The translations under genes and the position numbers were made by a program. Shown here in pieces: positions 32,050-43,919 of a stretch of DNA of 64,000 bases (position 1 is its first letter; each line of letters begins with the position of its first letter). The stretch covers positions 7,714,501-7,778,500 of the forward strand of contig CM032131.1 of NCBI GenBank assembly GCA_018894105.1, in the 5' to 3' direction. The notes below the pieces were generated by a model, which did not search any database, was not told where the DNA came from, and saw nothing but the letters and a program-made list of their open reading frames with translations. The stretch comes from Jacaranda mimosifolia. Taxonomy: Eukaryota; Streptophyta; Magnoliopsida; Lamiales; Bignoniaceae.

Positions 32050-33796
32050 GGGGAAATTGCAATTTTAGTCCACCAACTATAACTTGTTTTGATTTTAGTC
32101 CATTTTGATATGGGGCTAGCACATTTGGTCCATGGGCCCGTAAATTTTCACACATTTAGTCCAATGTTTTGCAATTTTTGTCCATCGGGCCGAAAAGTTT
32201 TCAATTGGGCTGAAAAATTGCCTACTCAGCATTAATTGGGCCTAAATATTGGGGATTTTGTGACATTTGTCAAATAGCTCCACGTCAGCATCCACCTCAG
32301 CCGCCACGTCAACTAAGTGGCTAAAACCCAAAAAAAGGAAAAAAAAAAGAAAGGAAAAAACTAATGGAATAATAATAATAATTGTGTGTATATATAATTG
32401 TTTGTATATATAATATAAATAAATAAAAAAAATTAGAAAGATGAAAATAAAAAATTGGTATAAAGGAGATGAAAAAAGATACATAAAAATGTATGAAATA
32501 ATATATTTAAAAAGAATATATAAAAATATATGTAAAAAGAATAAACAAATAGAAGTTGAATTTTTTTTAAAAATAATGACAAGTAAAAATTACAAAATAT
32601 TAAAGTAATTTCAAATAAATATGGCAACTGGAAAAAAAATCGATTTTTCTTTGAAATAACAATATGTGAAAAATTACCAATTTTTAAAATAATTTCAAAT
32701 AATTGTAGAAATTGAAAAAAAAATTGAAATTCTTTTTCTAAAATAATGACATGTGAAAAATTAGGAAATATTTAATTAAGATAATTCTAAATAATATTTA
32801 ATTTTTTTTATTCATTTCAAATTTATATATTATTAATAATATTTTTTATTTATCCTTATATACATGTATACATTTACTAAAACAAACACATATATACACA
32901 TATATATAAAAATTATATAATATATATTTATATAAAATAAAACCCCTCCCCCAAAAACCCCCGCGGCACCCCTTCCCACCCCTCACACCTTAACAGGCTG
33001 CCATGGCAGCTTGCATACTGGTCGGATCTAGCTTGATCTGGCCAGATCCGGCCATGGCAGCCTTCCGCGGGCAGTCAAGCCTGGCGGGCGTTTTGGCCGC
33101 CAGCATTTTTTTTTCTTTTTTTTTTTTTCCTTTTCCCTTTCATTTCCGCCATGGTAGCTTGCTGTTTTGGCCGCTAGCATTTTTTTTCTTGTTTTCCTTT
33201 TCCCCTTTGTTTTCGCCGGCAGCCGTTTGGCTGCCGGCGGCCCGAGCTGCCATGGCCATCGGCTAAGCTACCAACAGCATTGGCAGCTAGTGGTGTTGGG
33301 GTGGGGGGATTTGGCGGCTTCGGGGTGGGGTGGGGTGGGGCTGCCGGCAGCCCAAGCTGCCATGGCCATTGGCAAAGCTGCCAGCAGCCATGGCAGCTAG
33401 AGGTGTTGGGGTGGGGGGATTTGGGGGCTTCGGGGTGGGGTGGGGGTGGGGGACATAGATATATGTTTAGATTATATATATTATACATATGTTTAAATTT
33501 TTAATTCTATTGATTTTTTTTTGCCTCAATATTTTTCTTTTCTTTTTTTTTTTTTGCAAATTTGCTGACATGGCTACCGATGTGGATACTGATGTGGCAC
33601 ATGGTGATATATGTCACAGAATTCCCAAAATTAGGCCCGGTTGAAAGCTGACTGGGCAATTTTTGGGCCTAATTGAAATTTTTTCAGCCCGATGAATTAA
33701 AATTGTGAAAAATTGGACTAAATGTGCTAAACCCATATCAAAATGGAGTGAAATCGAAACAAGCAATAGTTGGTGGACTAAAATTGCAATTTCCCC
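32050..33796. mobile_element. MULE with long TIRs and a GC-rich core
   Basis: The ends are ggggaaattgcaatttta and its complement at 33779-33796, a classic plant MULE terminus. The inverted repeats extend about 250 bp (32050-32300 against 33545-33796; shared 'tagtccaccaactat', 'attttgatatggg', 'cgggc'). The flanks atttacgag (32041-32049) and atttatgac (33797-33805) form an imperfect 9-bp duplication (7 of 9). The interior is AT-rich to 32935, then abruptly GC-rich to 33450. There is no transposase. Confidence 0.85.
32940..33450. repeat. GC-rich core of the MULE with G-runs and a 110-bp tandem repeat
   Basis: It contains many ccatggc/gccatgg motifs and two copies of a 110-bp unit (ctgccggc at 33231 and 33341). 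Each copy ends in dense G-runs, such as ggggtggggtggggtgggg near 33322-33340. Short open frames here (for example 33003-33266) are Ala/Gly/Phe-rich low-complexity products and not convincing genes. A captured GC-rich host segment is possible but unrecognised. Confidence 0.75.
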
Positions 33797-35317
33797 ATTT
33801 ATGACGGAAGGAGAAAAAGAATGTGTGAAGCTTCAACACATGAGTGGATTACACTTTTGGAGGGAAAAAGAAAATTTATCATACTATTCTTGTTTGTGGC
33901 CGCCCACTCCTCTATATATAGATGAGGAGGTGTGAAGCCAGTTGGCATCACACCTCCCATGAGGTAGGGTGCCAACTAAGCAAGCAAGTTGCATGTGAAT
34001 TTCACATGCATTTGAATTTCATTTAAAATCTTCATTTTATCTCATAAAATGCCATCCAAATAAATTCTAAATGCACTGCAAATAAACTCCTTCATTTGAA
34101 TTTCCCTCCAAAATTAATTCTTCATATTAATTAACTTAACCCTTTAATTTAATTAATTGGTCTTGACTTAACTCTTTAAGTCAACTAGCTTAACTCCTTA
34201 AGCTAAAAAGTGTTAAGTTAACCCTTAAGTTAACTTGACTTATAAATTATCACATGACACAAATTAAATTCACTCCTTAATACAATTAGTGTAATTTAAT
34301 TTAATTAGTTTAATTTAACTCCTTAAATTATTTTGATCAATTTAACAATTAAATTAATCAAGTCAAAATGACCAAAAATTAGCCAACCGTTTTCTTCCAC
34401 AAAATCTATCACTAGGAATTTTGTAACTCTTAGAAAATTCCCTTCATCAAATAGAACTTCCTTTAGACTTTTGTTTATGACCCATTAGGTTCTACCATTC
34501 ATTAGACATGGGCTCACAACTCTTGTGATATTTACAATATCAAAATATTCAAATTAATTTAAACTTCTTTAAACTAATCAACTCAATTTAATTAATCTCC
34601 ATTAATTGAAGAGTATCAAATCTCCATGGTCAATGTCCAACCTCAAGTCCATGGAGCCTAACTAATTGGCCAAAATGAATATGCTCTTGGTGAACCATTT
34701 TAGATCTACATTTACCATGTAAATACGACCCTTCAGTCTACTATCTCCCGAAAGAGGCCTATTGCAAGATATTTGTTGGTTCCCTAATAGTCTCAATAAC
34801 TATGTAACCTTATCTTTGGAAAATTCCTTTCCTAATTATAATACAACCTTGCGCAAGAATTTCATGAAATTGATCATTATAGAATACATAGTAGATGCAC
34901 TCATCCTTCACAACGACGAGGAAATGGATCCCACCTTGGATCTCACAAACCTCCATGTTTAAGTAGCTCTAACAAGCTCTTACTAACATGCACCATTGTC
35001 TAACATGGATTGCTCATGAAACAGAGTAATATCCAACCCCTTGAATTTATGCATCATTAGTATAAGTCTATTTGAATATTAGATGTTCTGTCTCATAAGA
35101 TTCTATGACTTAGAATATTTTAAAATCACGACCATGCTTGTTTCATAATCACCACCTAGTGCGTGACCCAGTCTTGTAGTCTTGTGTGATCTAAGGGCTT
35201 CAACCAAATGCTAGTGAAGTAAATTAAGCATAAGATGGAGATGACCATTGAAATATGAATATCATTCAATCAAGATTGTATCATAAGTGAAATAGTTTAC
35301 ATGCCAATCTAATTGGC
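33797..35317 (-). repeat. Solo/truncated LTR X', right part
   Basis: It resumes after the MULE and runs through the TATA region near 33912, the TTAA-rich block (34100-34360) and 'caatctaattggctgcg' at its end. The last bases of a complete LTR (..attccaaca) are missing, and X1 5' LTR sequence takes over at 35318. Confidence 0.75.
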
Positions 35318-36876
35318 TGCGAATGCTTCCATCACACCTTCCATGCATGTTGGCCAACTTGCCAACTAGTGTGTGCATTTGCATTTCAATTAACATTTGC
35401 ATTTCATCTCATGAAATGAAATGCTAATTAACTTAATTCAAATGGACTCTTCCATTTGATTTTCCTCCAAAACTTAAATTATCAATTTAATTAAATTAAC
35501 TCTTTAATTTAATTAATTTAGCTTAACTCCTTAAGTTAATTAGAGTTAACTTAACTCCTTAAGTTAACTAGTTAATTGTCATATGGCACCAACTAAATTA
35601 ACATCTTAATTTAATTTTTCTAATTTAACTCCTTAAATTATTTTGATTAATTTAACACTTAAATTAATTAAGCAAAAAATGACCAATTAAAATAGTCAAT
35701 CGTTTCTCTCTCCAAAAATGCCTAGTCATGAATTTTCCAACTCCTTAGAAAATTTCTCCTATCAAATAAGAGTTTCTTTAGGCTTTTGTGTGTGACCCAT
35801 TAGGTTCATCCATTCATTAGACATGGGCTCACAACTCATTATGATATTTTGATTATTAAAATATTCACATTAGTTTAAACTCCTTTAAACTAGCAACTCT
35901 TTCAATTAATTTCTATTAATTGAAGAGTACCCAATCTCCATGTTCGATGTCTAGTAACAACCCATGGAGCCTAACTAATTGGATGAATGAATTATATCAT
36001 GATGAACCATTATAGCTTATGCTTACCATGCAAGTACAGTTCTTTTGTCTCTACTTTCCAAAAGAGGCCTAGGGCAAGATATGTGTTGGATCCCTAATCG
36101 CCTCAATAACTATGTCTCTACATCCAATGCTTGATTCCCCTTGATGACCTCAACTTTGGAAAACACCTTTTTCAAATTGTCATACTACCTTGCGCAAGAA
36201 TTTTTTGGAATCGATCATCATAGAATACATAGGAGATGGACTCGTTCTTCACAACAATGTGGAGATGGATCCTATCTTGGATCTCACAAACCTCTATGCT
36301 TAAGTAGCTCATGCCTAATCTCAACCTCGTATGACCCGCTACGTGGTCGGGGAAAAGTCTACGAATAAGGACCTAAACACAAGGTTACTATGGATCCTCA
36401 CGTCCAAGGACTAACTATATGTACTATTATAAGCTTGAGAATTTGCCACTACCGATGTGCTACTACAACTATCTAGTGGATTCTCTTGGCGTGTCTTCAG
36501 TGAACTTAACAAGCACCCACTAACATGCATCCATATCTCACATAGATTGCCCATGAAACGGAGCAATATACAATCCCTAGGAATATGCATCGTTAGTGCA
36601 AGTCTATCCGAATCTTACATGCCCCACCTCATAAGATTCTATGATTTGAAATACTTTAAAATCATGACTATAGAGACTTGTTTCATGATCACCATCATAT
36701 GTGTGACCAAGGCCCGTAGTCAAGTATGATTTAAGGCTTCAACCAAATACAAGTGAAGTATAAAAAGCATAAGATGAAGACAGTCATTTAATAAGAATAT
36801 CATTTGATCAAGATTTTATCACAAGAGAAGTAGTCTTACATGCCAATCTAATTGGTTTGTAGGACACTATTCCAAC
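35318..36876 (-). repeat. X1 5' LTR, proximal (U3) part
   Basis: It continues the X1 LTR from 'aatgcttccatcacacctt' (compare 18198), passes the TTAA-rich block 35470-35680 and ends ...ggacactattccaac. It carries the block 35910-36310 in the orientation shared with X2. Confidence 0.8.
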
Positions 36877-37400
36877 TTTGGCTTTATTTGGTTGCCATTT
36901 TTCCTACTAGAAACAGCAAATCTCTACTGCACATGTTGTATCTAGCTACTATATAGGTTGTATTGCTACTGTATAAATAATGTGGTTTTGTGATTTAAGT
37001 GCAGAATTGATGCTTGATTTTGCTACTAGAAATTGTTGGGAGCTTGTTTTTTTATTCCTCATTTTTTGCTGGTTGGAAGAATCAAACTTGGACACCTTGG
37101 AGTTTGCTACTTATTTTATTGGATGGAAGGAGAATTTGACACTTGGTCATGTTGTTTGTTGGGCAAGTCTGTCGCTAAAAATTGCAACAATATAGAATTA
37201 GACCCTTGTCTCTTGACAACGGTTGTGCATATTTCTTGCTGAAAAATGCTATAATAAGGAATCAAACCTTGGTCATCTTGTGTATATAAGGCTTGAAATC
37301 TTGCTACAAAGGAACCCTTACCTTGGTGTTTTGTTGAAATGGAGTCTAATGTTTGATCCTCAATTGCTGGATATTTTACTGAAATCAAAATTATCACATA
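36877..37400. other. Spacer, no gene recognised
   Basis: Non-repetitive sequence with short frames on both strands and no recognised domain. 'ctactagaaa' occurs at 36905 and 37021, a motif often found at ends of CACTA or Harbinger elements, but no partner end was matched. Confidence 0.35.
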
Positions 37401-38041
37401 AGTAAAGTTTCTTGTGCCGAAAGAAGTATTAAAATAAGAGCAACAAAAAATTATAACTAAATAAATCTAAAATAATTAATAATATAATTTTTGTGAAAGA
37501 TAGAATAAAATATATTTATTGCTACATCACAAATTATAGTACATAATAATCTATAAAATGGAATATATATTTATATATATATATATATGACTAATTTTCT
37601 TTTACCACACCTAGAAATCATTGTAATAAACTAATATGCTAAATATATATAAACGATTAATTTACTTTTATACACCTAAAAATCATAGTAATAAGTCTTA
37701 TTTATTACACTTTATTGTTGTGGGAAATAATTTAAACATTTACTTTGTTTTTAAAAGTATGACAATTAACTAATATATATACTACACTTTTCCAATTGTG
37801 GTAAAAAATAGTGGTGTATTTGCTAACTTTTTATCACAAATTAAATTTATAGTAATTGAAGATAATTCTATAGCAAAATTCAATTACCATATTTTAAAAA
37901 GTGTAGCTAAACTTTTACAGCACTTGCAATGCCTACAGCTAGAAAAGCGTAGCACAAGCATAGCAAATAACTATTACTACACCTAATTACTATTTACTAT
38001 ATATTTTTAATCATATTAAAAAGCATATATTTTTGTAGTGG
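37401..38041 (-). mobile_element. CACTA (En/Spm) transposon end remnant
   Basis: The right edge is tttttgtagtg (38031-38041), the complement of the CACTACAAAAA terminus. The sequence inside has repeated subterminal motifs such as 'tgtagta', 'tacacttt' and 'taccacaattgg', as expected of CACTA ends. The left terminus was not found, so the start is only an estimate. Confidence 0.5.
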
Positions 38042-38355
38042 TGTTATGTCTTTTCAACTGCTTTTTGAATTTGAAATTCAAAGTTACTTATCCAAGAAGG
38101 CTGCCTAAATAACCACTTAGTAAATGCAATAAAAAAATTTGCCAAACAAATGGCTGAAAATTGTTTTTTGTTTCTCTAAAAATTTCATTTATTATTTGTT
38201 GATTTTACTTAGCTTATTATTTGTTGCATACTCAGTTGTTTGCATACATGCATTCAGTCGTAGTCATACACTCTCTCCATCTCTCGTCTTCCACATCTTT
38301 CAAACTAGAAAAACCCTAGTTCTCTCTTTTCTTTTCTCCACTAAAAACCATTCAA

Positions 38356-39660
38356 TGGGTAGAGTCAAATGTAAAACCATAGCCAAATCACCATTTTCTT
38401 CATCACCAGTAAAAAGCTTGAATATCAATGAGCAACTTGAACCTTAAATTGTCCCACTAAAATTATATCTAGAAAAATTTAAAGCAACTCCATCTAAGAA
38501 CTAAGGAAAAGAAGTTGCTTCTAAAGTTAGACAGAGTCTAAATTCTAAGACTAGTTTTGAGAAGGAGACTAGTGGAAATGTTGAGGCAGCACAAGGGTCT
38601 AGAAGTGGTAAAAGTAAAAAAGCAAGCGAGAGAAGTAAAGAGAAGGAATGAAAGATTAAGGCATTTAAGGAAAGTGAATACAAAGAATCTAAAGAAGAGG
38701 AGAAACAACTCAAAAGATTTTTTGATTATGGACTACCAAACTAAATACAAGACAAAGTACAAGAGCAACAAAGTTGAAAGTAGAAGGTCAATAGATTTTA
38801 CCTTATTTTCTTATACAAAGTTTCTGGATATCATTGTGAAAGCTGGTTTAGATTCCATTATGAAAATTGAGGAACTTGTGTATCTTGAATTGGTTACTAC
38901 ATTTTCTTCAATATGACACCTGGAAAAGAAAAGGGCAATCCTAGTGTTGAATCTTATGTCAATGGTGTTTATATCAAACTAATTGTTAAGAAAATGTGCA
39001 GGATTTTAGGATTTGAGAATGAGAAGCACAAGTGTTTTGAGATGAAAGAATGGTGTTCAAAGGATTATTTTGACATTGATTTTGAAAAGAAAATGTTATG
39101 GAAAAGGAAAGAGTATGAAAAGTTCGTTGGGGGGCAAGCATACAATGTTACGAGTGTGTATAACAAAATGCTTCGTACGTTGACCTCTAACATTGTGCCT
39201 AGTCGCACTAGGCTTACACACTCCATGGATACGAATTTCATGATAGTATACTTGATTTATGTGCTTTGAGCAATTTTAAGGTAAACTTAGACTACATAGT
39301 GATTATGAACATCACCTACTATTATGTAAATAAGGTCAAAGTCCTGCCACTCAGCATGCTATTTACTAGCATCTTCAAATAATTTAATATTGAGCTGCTT
39401 GAAAGCATGAAGGAATTGATGAACAAAATACAGAAGCACATGATCACTACTACCAATTTGGTGAAAATGGGTTTCTATATGGGGAAGAAAGGTGACTAAG
39501 ATACACCAAAGAGAGATCCCTTAGTGATATACAAGTACAAGGTTGCATGCAAGAGGAAGAGAATTGAAAAGGATACTGGAACTGATGAAACAAAAGTTTT
39601 TGAGCCTCTTGATATGGTCGATGAAACTAAGGATTTTGGAACATTGAAGTAGGAACTGCT
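38356..39660 (+). pseudogene. Decayed gag-like 'putative plant transposon protein'
   Basis: It begins at ATG 38356 after a CT-rich leader with 'aaaccctag', giving a Ser/Lys-rich basic N terminus, then a Lys/Glu-rich charged region (38557-38760). A globular part at 38913-39269 has GVYIKLIVKKMCRILGF, then SNIVPSRTRLTHSMDTN and IVYLIYVL, and continues after a stop with 'VLPLSMLFTSIFK'. This order resembles the gag-like domain annotated in plants as 'putative plant transposon protein' (Pfam PF20167), known from LTR-type retroelements. Several stops and frame changes lie between the blocks. No LTRs could be tied to it. The family call rests on motif order. Confidence 0.5.
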
Positions 39661-39814
39661 TCAGCATTTTCTTAATGTGAAGGTAGATCCTATAGCCTCC
39701 CTTCTAAGGGCTGTGAACTTTGAGATCGACTCTATTCTAAAGAAGAAGTCTGGGGCCTGGCTGAAAGTAGGATTAGGATTGGGATCTACAGTTATGATTT
39801 GAATATCCCAAGCC
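39661..39814. other. Junction between gag-like pseudogene and X2 leader
   Basis: Sequence of unclear origin, still partly open on the plus strand. X2 leader similarity starts at about 39815 ('aaaacaatcctatgg'; compare 29185). Confidence 0.35.
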
Positions 39815-41496
39815 AAAACAATCCTATGGTAAGAAATTTTTGCTAATTGCATCTCTATGCAACCTTTGATATGTTTTACCTCACTTTTCATATAGACCCA
39901 TGGCTTGTGTGACATCTACACTACTAGGAGTTAAGTTCGAACCTACCAATCAATCTTTAATTATAAAATCCACTTTATCATTCCGCGACTCATGAAACAA
40001 TGTCATATTGAGTTTTAAATTAAAGTGCATCATATGTTAAATAAGTGAACATGGCTTTACTCCAAAAATGTGACCCACGACTCGTCAAATTGGTAGAAGG
40101 CTTAGATTTGTATACAAATTGACTTAATATTTTGAAGAACTTAGACTCCTCTAAGTTGAGGGATTTTCTTGTTTTTGAAAGATCATCAATTTTATCTTCT
40201 GTAATTTAGGTTTTCTATATCCTAACCATACATCTCAACATCCATAGGATAAACAAAGCATAAATAAGTAAATGCATCTGATATGCTCCTAGGGTGGGAC
40301 GACCATGAGCCTAAACTAAGTAGTGCACTTAGAACCATAGGTGCACTACTTAGTTGATTTTAAGTGGGTTGATTAAATCCTATCTATTATATAAATGTAT
40401 CCCATACATTCATGGGTCTTCAAGCCTCTTTGATCCTCTTGGCCTTCTTTGTCTCCTTGCAACATTTACAAGAGAAAAAAAATCCTTACCCATAGAGTTC
40501 TACTCTCATAACATTTACAAGGTAGAAAATCAAGAGGTATGCAATTCCTTATTTAATACAACCTTTTTCAACAACTTGAAACAAATAAACCAATTTAAAT
40601 GCTCATGTTCATCCCCATAGCTTCATCATTCATTCAACAATTAAATTAACAACAAATAAGTATTGACATCTCCAATTAAATGCTTATCTCATAAACAATT
40701 AATAAGCAAAAATAAGCATAACTCTTTTATGCATCTCATTTTTCTATGTAATTGAAGATTAACTTGGACTTGACTTTAAAATCAAGAAAAAATGTCCAAC
40801 ATTGCTTTGAGTACTTACACAATATTTGTGCATCAAAATAAGGATGAAATAATCAAGTTTGATAGGCCAAAAACACCAAAATAGCACAAAAATGGATTTT
40901 AGGTTGACATTGGGCAGGCCGCTACCCAACCAGCCGGTCGGGCACGCAGCAGGCATGTACAAGGCATGCCCACAGTCGTGCCTACCTGCTGCCAGGCCGG
41001 GTGGCAGCCTTGCCACACATTACACCAATCAATCGTTTAAGCACCGTTTTGTGTTGTTGCCACTCCAAACCATATGGACACTTTCATAACATCATTCCAT
41101 ACAAATTTTGACAAATTTTCAGATTATAAACACCTTTAAAATTTGAAAATTAAAGTGCTCAAACATGCTTCAAAAATCAAAACTAAGTGAGAATCAATAT
41201 TCTCTAAAAATCTCCAATTAACTCCAATATAATTGGATCCAAAAATAGCCAAAACTCTTTAGAGCCACAATAAACATTATAAAATCATCCAATGCTAAAT
41301 CAACATTTAACATTATCAAATTTGAATCAAAATTATGCCAACACATGAATTAACACTTAAACACATATTAACATATCTCAATTCAACACAAAGAGAGCCA
41401 CATACAAAATCACCCAAACACTTAAGTTCATCAATTGAATCATGCATTTGGAGATTTAGAATCAATTCACCAAAATCAGAATTTAAGCATAAATTA
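39815..41496 (-). repeat. Leader of copia element X2 (truncated)
   Basis: Collinear with the X1 leader at 29165-30960, including 'gattttaagtgggttgatt' and the GC-rich block at 40900-41010. X2 coding sequence is absent: the left edge is truncated. The right edge is cut by element Y at 41497, and the last leader bases reappear at 50302-50320. Confidence 0.8.
41492..41496. repeat. Target-site duplication of element Y, left
   Basis: aatta, matched by aatta at 50301-50305, so the X2 leader is continuous when Y is removed. Confidence 0.65.
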
Positions 41497-42960
41497 TTTA
41501 ACACCCTGGATTTTTTAATATCATAAAATTAAGATAAGAGAAATTTAAGTTTCAATTTTGGCAAATACCTCTTGAATAAAAGAATTAAACCATAGTCAAA
41601 TCTCTAATTGGATCAATTAAGATCTAAGTATAAATACTAAAAGTAAAGGGATGAATATTTATTAAACTGTGACTCAATTATACCAAATTAGAAATATTCA
41701 GGGGACAATGTGAGCAAGTTATGTGAACTTCTCTTCTTCTTTACCTGTGGTTCCTAAAACATTGTTATATGAATTCCTGTCCATCTCGAGCTATTGACTT
41801 CTGGAACCAAATATCATGTTTTCACAAGTTTTGAAAAAGTAAACTGCTTGTGAAATCCTACCACACATCGCCCTTTAGGCTGATTATAGTTTTTGGTTGA
41901 TCATGATTTATGCCATGTTACTTGAAATTGACGATTGTGTTGGGAAAACTGAAAAAGAATTTCGAGATGTACTTTTCCATTATCGCCATGACTGTTATCG
42001 GGAAATAATTATGATGTTGTTTAACTTATTACTGTTATCATGGCAAAATGATATGTTAAGTGAAATGTTGTTGGATGCTTATACTATACTGATTACTGAA
42101 TACCCTTGGGGATGGGCCCTAGGATCAGCTTTGGGAGATGCCCGAGTAGAACGGACCGATGGTGATTGATCTCCAGCTGATACCTTGTTAATTATAATCT
42201 AGCCTCATAGCCAGTTGGAGGTAGCTGTCTATGAGGGGATAAGGTATGTAGCTAGCCATGACTACTATTTGGTCAACTATCCGACCCGATCACTCGAAAT
42301 TGGAGGGATAATGATTTTCATATTTTCAAAAGTAGAGAAATAATGTAGGAGAGCCACCAATAGTAGGTTTTGCTAAAAGGTTATTGATTTATTAACCGTT
42401 ACAATGTGTTTTGTTCTCTGTTGATTCAATACTTATGGAATTATTATTAGTCTGTGTACTTATGTTATTCCTTCATTAATAACTCACTAAATCATTCGAA
42501 CTTGCATTGTTTGTATTATTTGCTTCCTTTCTTTACCCCAAATAAGAAGAAGCTACAAAGATAGACTTAACCAAGAGACACAAAAGGTAATAAGCCTAAT
42601 GAATATATGGATATATGGATTGTAATATGATGTTTATTTGCTTCCGTTCTTTACCCCAAATAAGAAGAAACAACAAAGATAGACTTAACCACAAGGCATG
42701 AGAGGTAATAAGCCCAATGAATATATTGATATATGGATTGCAATCTGATGAGTTACTGATGTGAATATGACATGTAGGTTTGAAAATATCAAGTGTGATC
42801 TATTATAATTTGGTAATAAATTAAATTGTTGATGGATGTCACTTGTGGGAATTAAATATTTTGGTTTTTGAAAGACGTGTTTTCTCTTATCCAGAGAACT
42901 TGTGGTATAGATTTGAGTAGCACCTCGTCTGAGTAAACACCTCCCGGTTGGGGCACTATA
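41497..42960 (+). repeat. Y 5' LTR (short form)
   Basis: It starts tttaacaccc (TG changed to TT) and ends ...ttggggcactata before the primer-binding site. After 'caagtta' at 41721 it jumps to sequence matching 49041 in the 3' LTR. It contains a tandem duplication of about 115 bp around 'ctttaccccaaataagaag' (42531 and about 42650), also present in the 3' LTR. Confidence 0.8.
41897..42169 (+). other. Open frame in the LTR, not considered a gene
   Basis: A 90-residue frame lies wholly inside the Y 5' LTR. The matching stretch of the 3' LTR (about 49225-49485) does not keep it open and no domain is recognised. Confidence 0.5.
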
Positions 42961-42964
42961 GAGG

Positions 42965-42976
42965 TGGTATCAGAGC
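42965..42976 (+). other. Primer-binding site of Y
   Basis: tggtatcagagc, complementary to the 3' end of plant initiator methionine tRNA, four bases after the LTR. Confidence 0.9.
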
Positions 42977-43906
42977 TTAAGTTTGAAAACTTGAGCTACA
43001 CTAGGATATGATCCTCGAAACATGAAAGTTTTGGCTAGTGAAGAGCAAGCTTGATTCTGAGATTTGAATAAGACATGAATTTTTAGGAAAATGTTCAGTC
43101 TGTAGAATGTGACGGATTATGATTGGGTAGCCAAACAATGTATAATCCGTAACTCCTAAGGCATCAAGCATGTGACTTATTATATTCAGGAAAAACAATA
43201 CCCTAGGGAACTTGCATTAAGTATAAGCTCGCCTGAGAGAACTTTAAACGACGTGTAAGATGATCGTTCTAGATTGAGTCATATTTGATGAGTTAAAGAA
43301 CTTTCCAGATCGATACTTCGAACATAAGAGTGTATTGTGACTTAAATGATATGACTATTTGGGAAAGCGGTATGTTGATAACTTGAATCTCCTTGAAATA
43401 TGAAACATTGGATTAATGGGGACCACAATAAGTTGAAGAAGAATGCAAAATATGACTGGAATAAAGGTTTCTCAGGCTTTGACAATTTGTTGCAAATATG
43501 ATCTTCCTAAGGCCGTAGATCTATTTACTTAAATAATTAAAAAGCACTAATATTTGAATAAATGAAGTGTAGAGAATTTTGGGAATTAAAGGCTCGAGGC
43601 ATAGGAGCAGATGACGTTCCTGGACATGGGATATGGGAGGCAATTCCAAAAACATGATGAAATATGAAATGCTAAATTGAATGTGAATAGATAAAGAAAC
43701 TCACCACAATGATTCCCAATAAGAAGGATTTCCACTTTTCTACAACAAGAGTCACTCAAAATCGGAGAAAAAAATATATCGGACCAATTGGATTAAAATA
43801 AATAGGAATCCACAACAAAATTATCCTTGAAAATAGTAAGATTGTAAGTGATGACACTATAAGATCTTTCATATTTCATATGAGAATCTCGAGACCAGAT
43901 TCTCTT
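42977..43906 (+). other. Non-coding internal region of Y
   Basis: No ORF longer than about 65 residues and no retroelement domain on the sense strand. This supports a non-autonomous element that relied on proteins from elsewhere. Confidence 0.7.
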
Positions 43907-43919
43907 AAAGGGGGGAGAG
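43907..43919 (+). other. Polypurine tract of Y
   Basis: aaaggggggagag immediately before the 3' LTR start tgtaacacccc. Confidence 0.9.

Larger units (their letters stand above)
17548..36876 (-). mobile_element. Ty1/copia element X1, nested and degenerate
   Basis: On the minus strand this is a complete but shattered copia element: 5' LTR (35318-36876 plus 30965-31569), leader (28988-30964), gag-protease-integrase-RT-RNase H (25126-28987), polypurine tract (25110-25125) and 3' LTR (23842-25109 plus 17548-18411). LTRs run TGTTGGAATAGTG...CA in sense. Foreign insertions are a LINE in the 3' LTR and a related LTR carrying a MULE in the 5' LTR. No clear 5-bp target duplication is seen at the outer edges (ttagt left, tttgg right). 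Confidence 0.85.

Noticed and set aside
33003..33504. Several overlapping open frames in the GC-rich MULE core
   Set aside because: High GC lowers stop frequency; products are Ala/Gly/Pro/Phe-rich low-complexity peptides following the 110-bp repeat.
41897..42169. 90-residue ORF as a host gene
   Set aside because: Located within an LTR and not conserved in the partner LTR.
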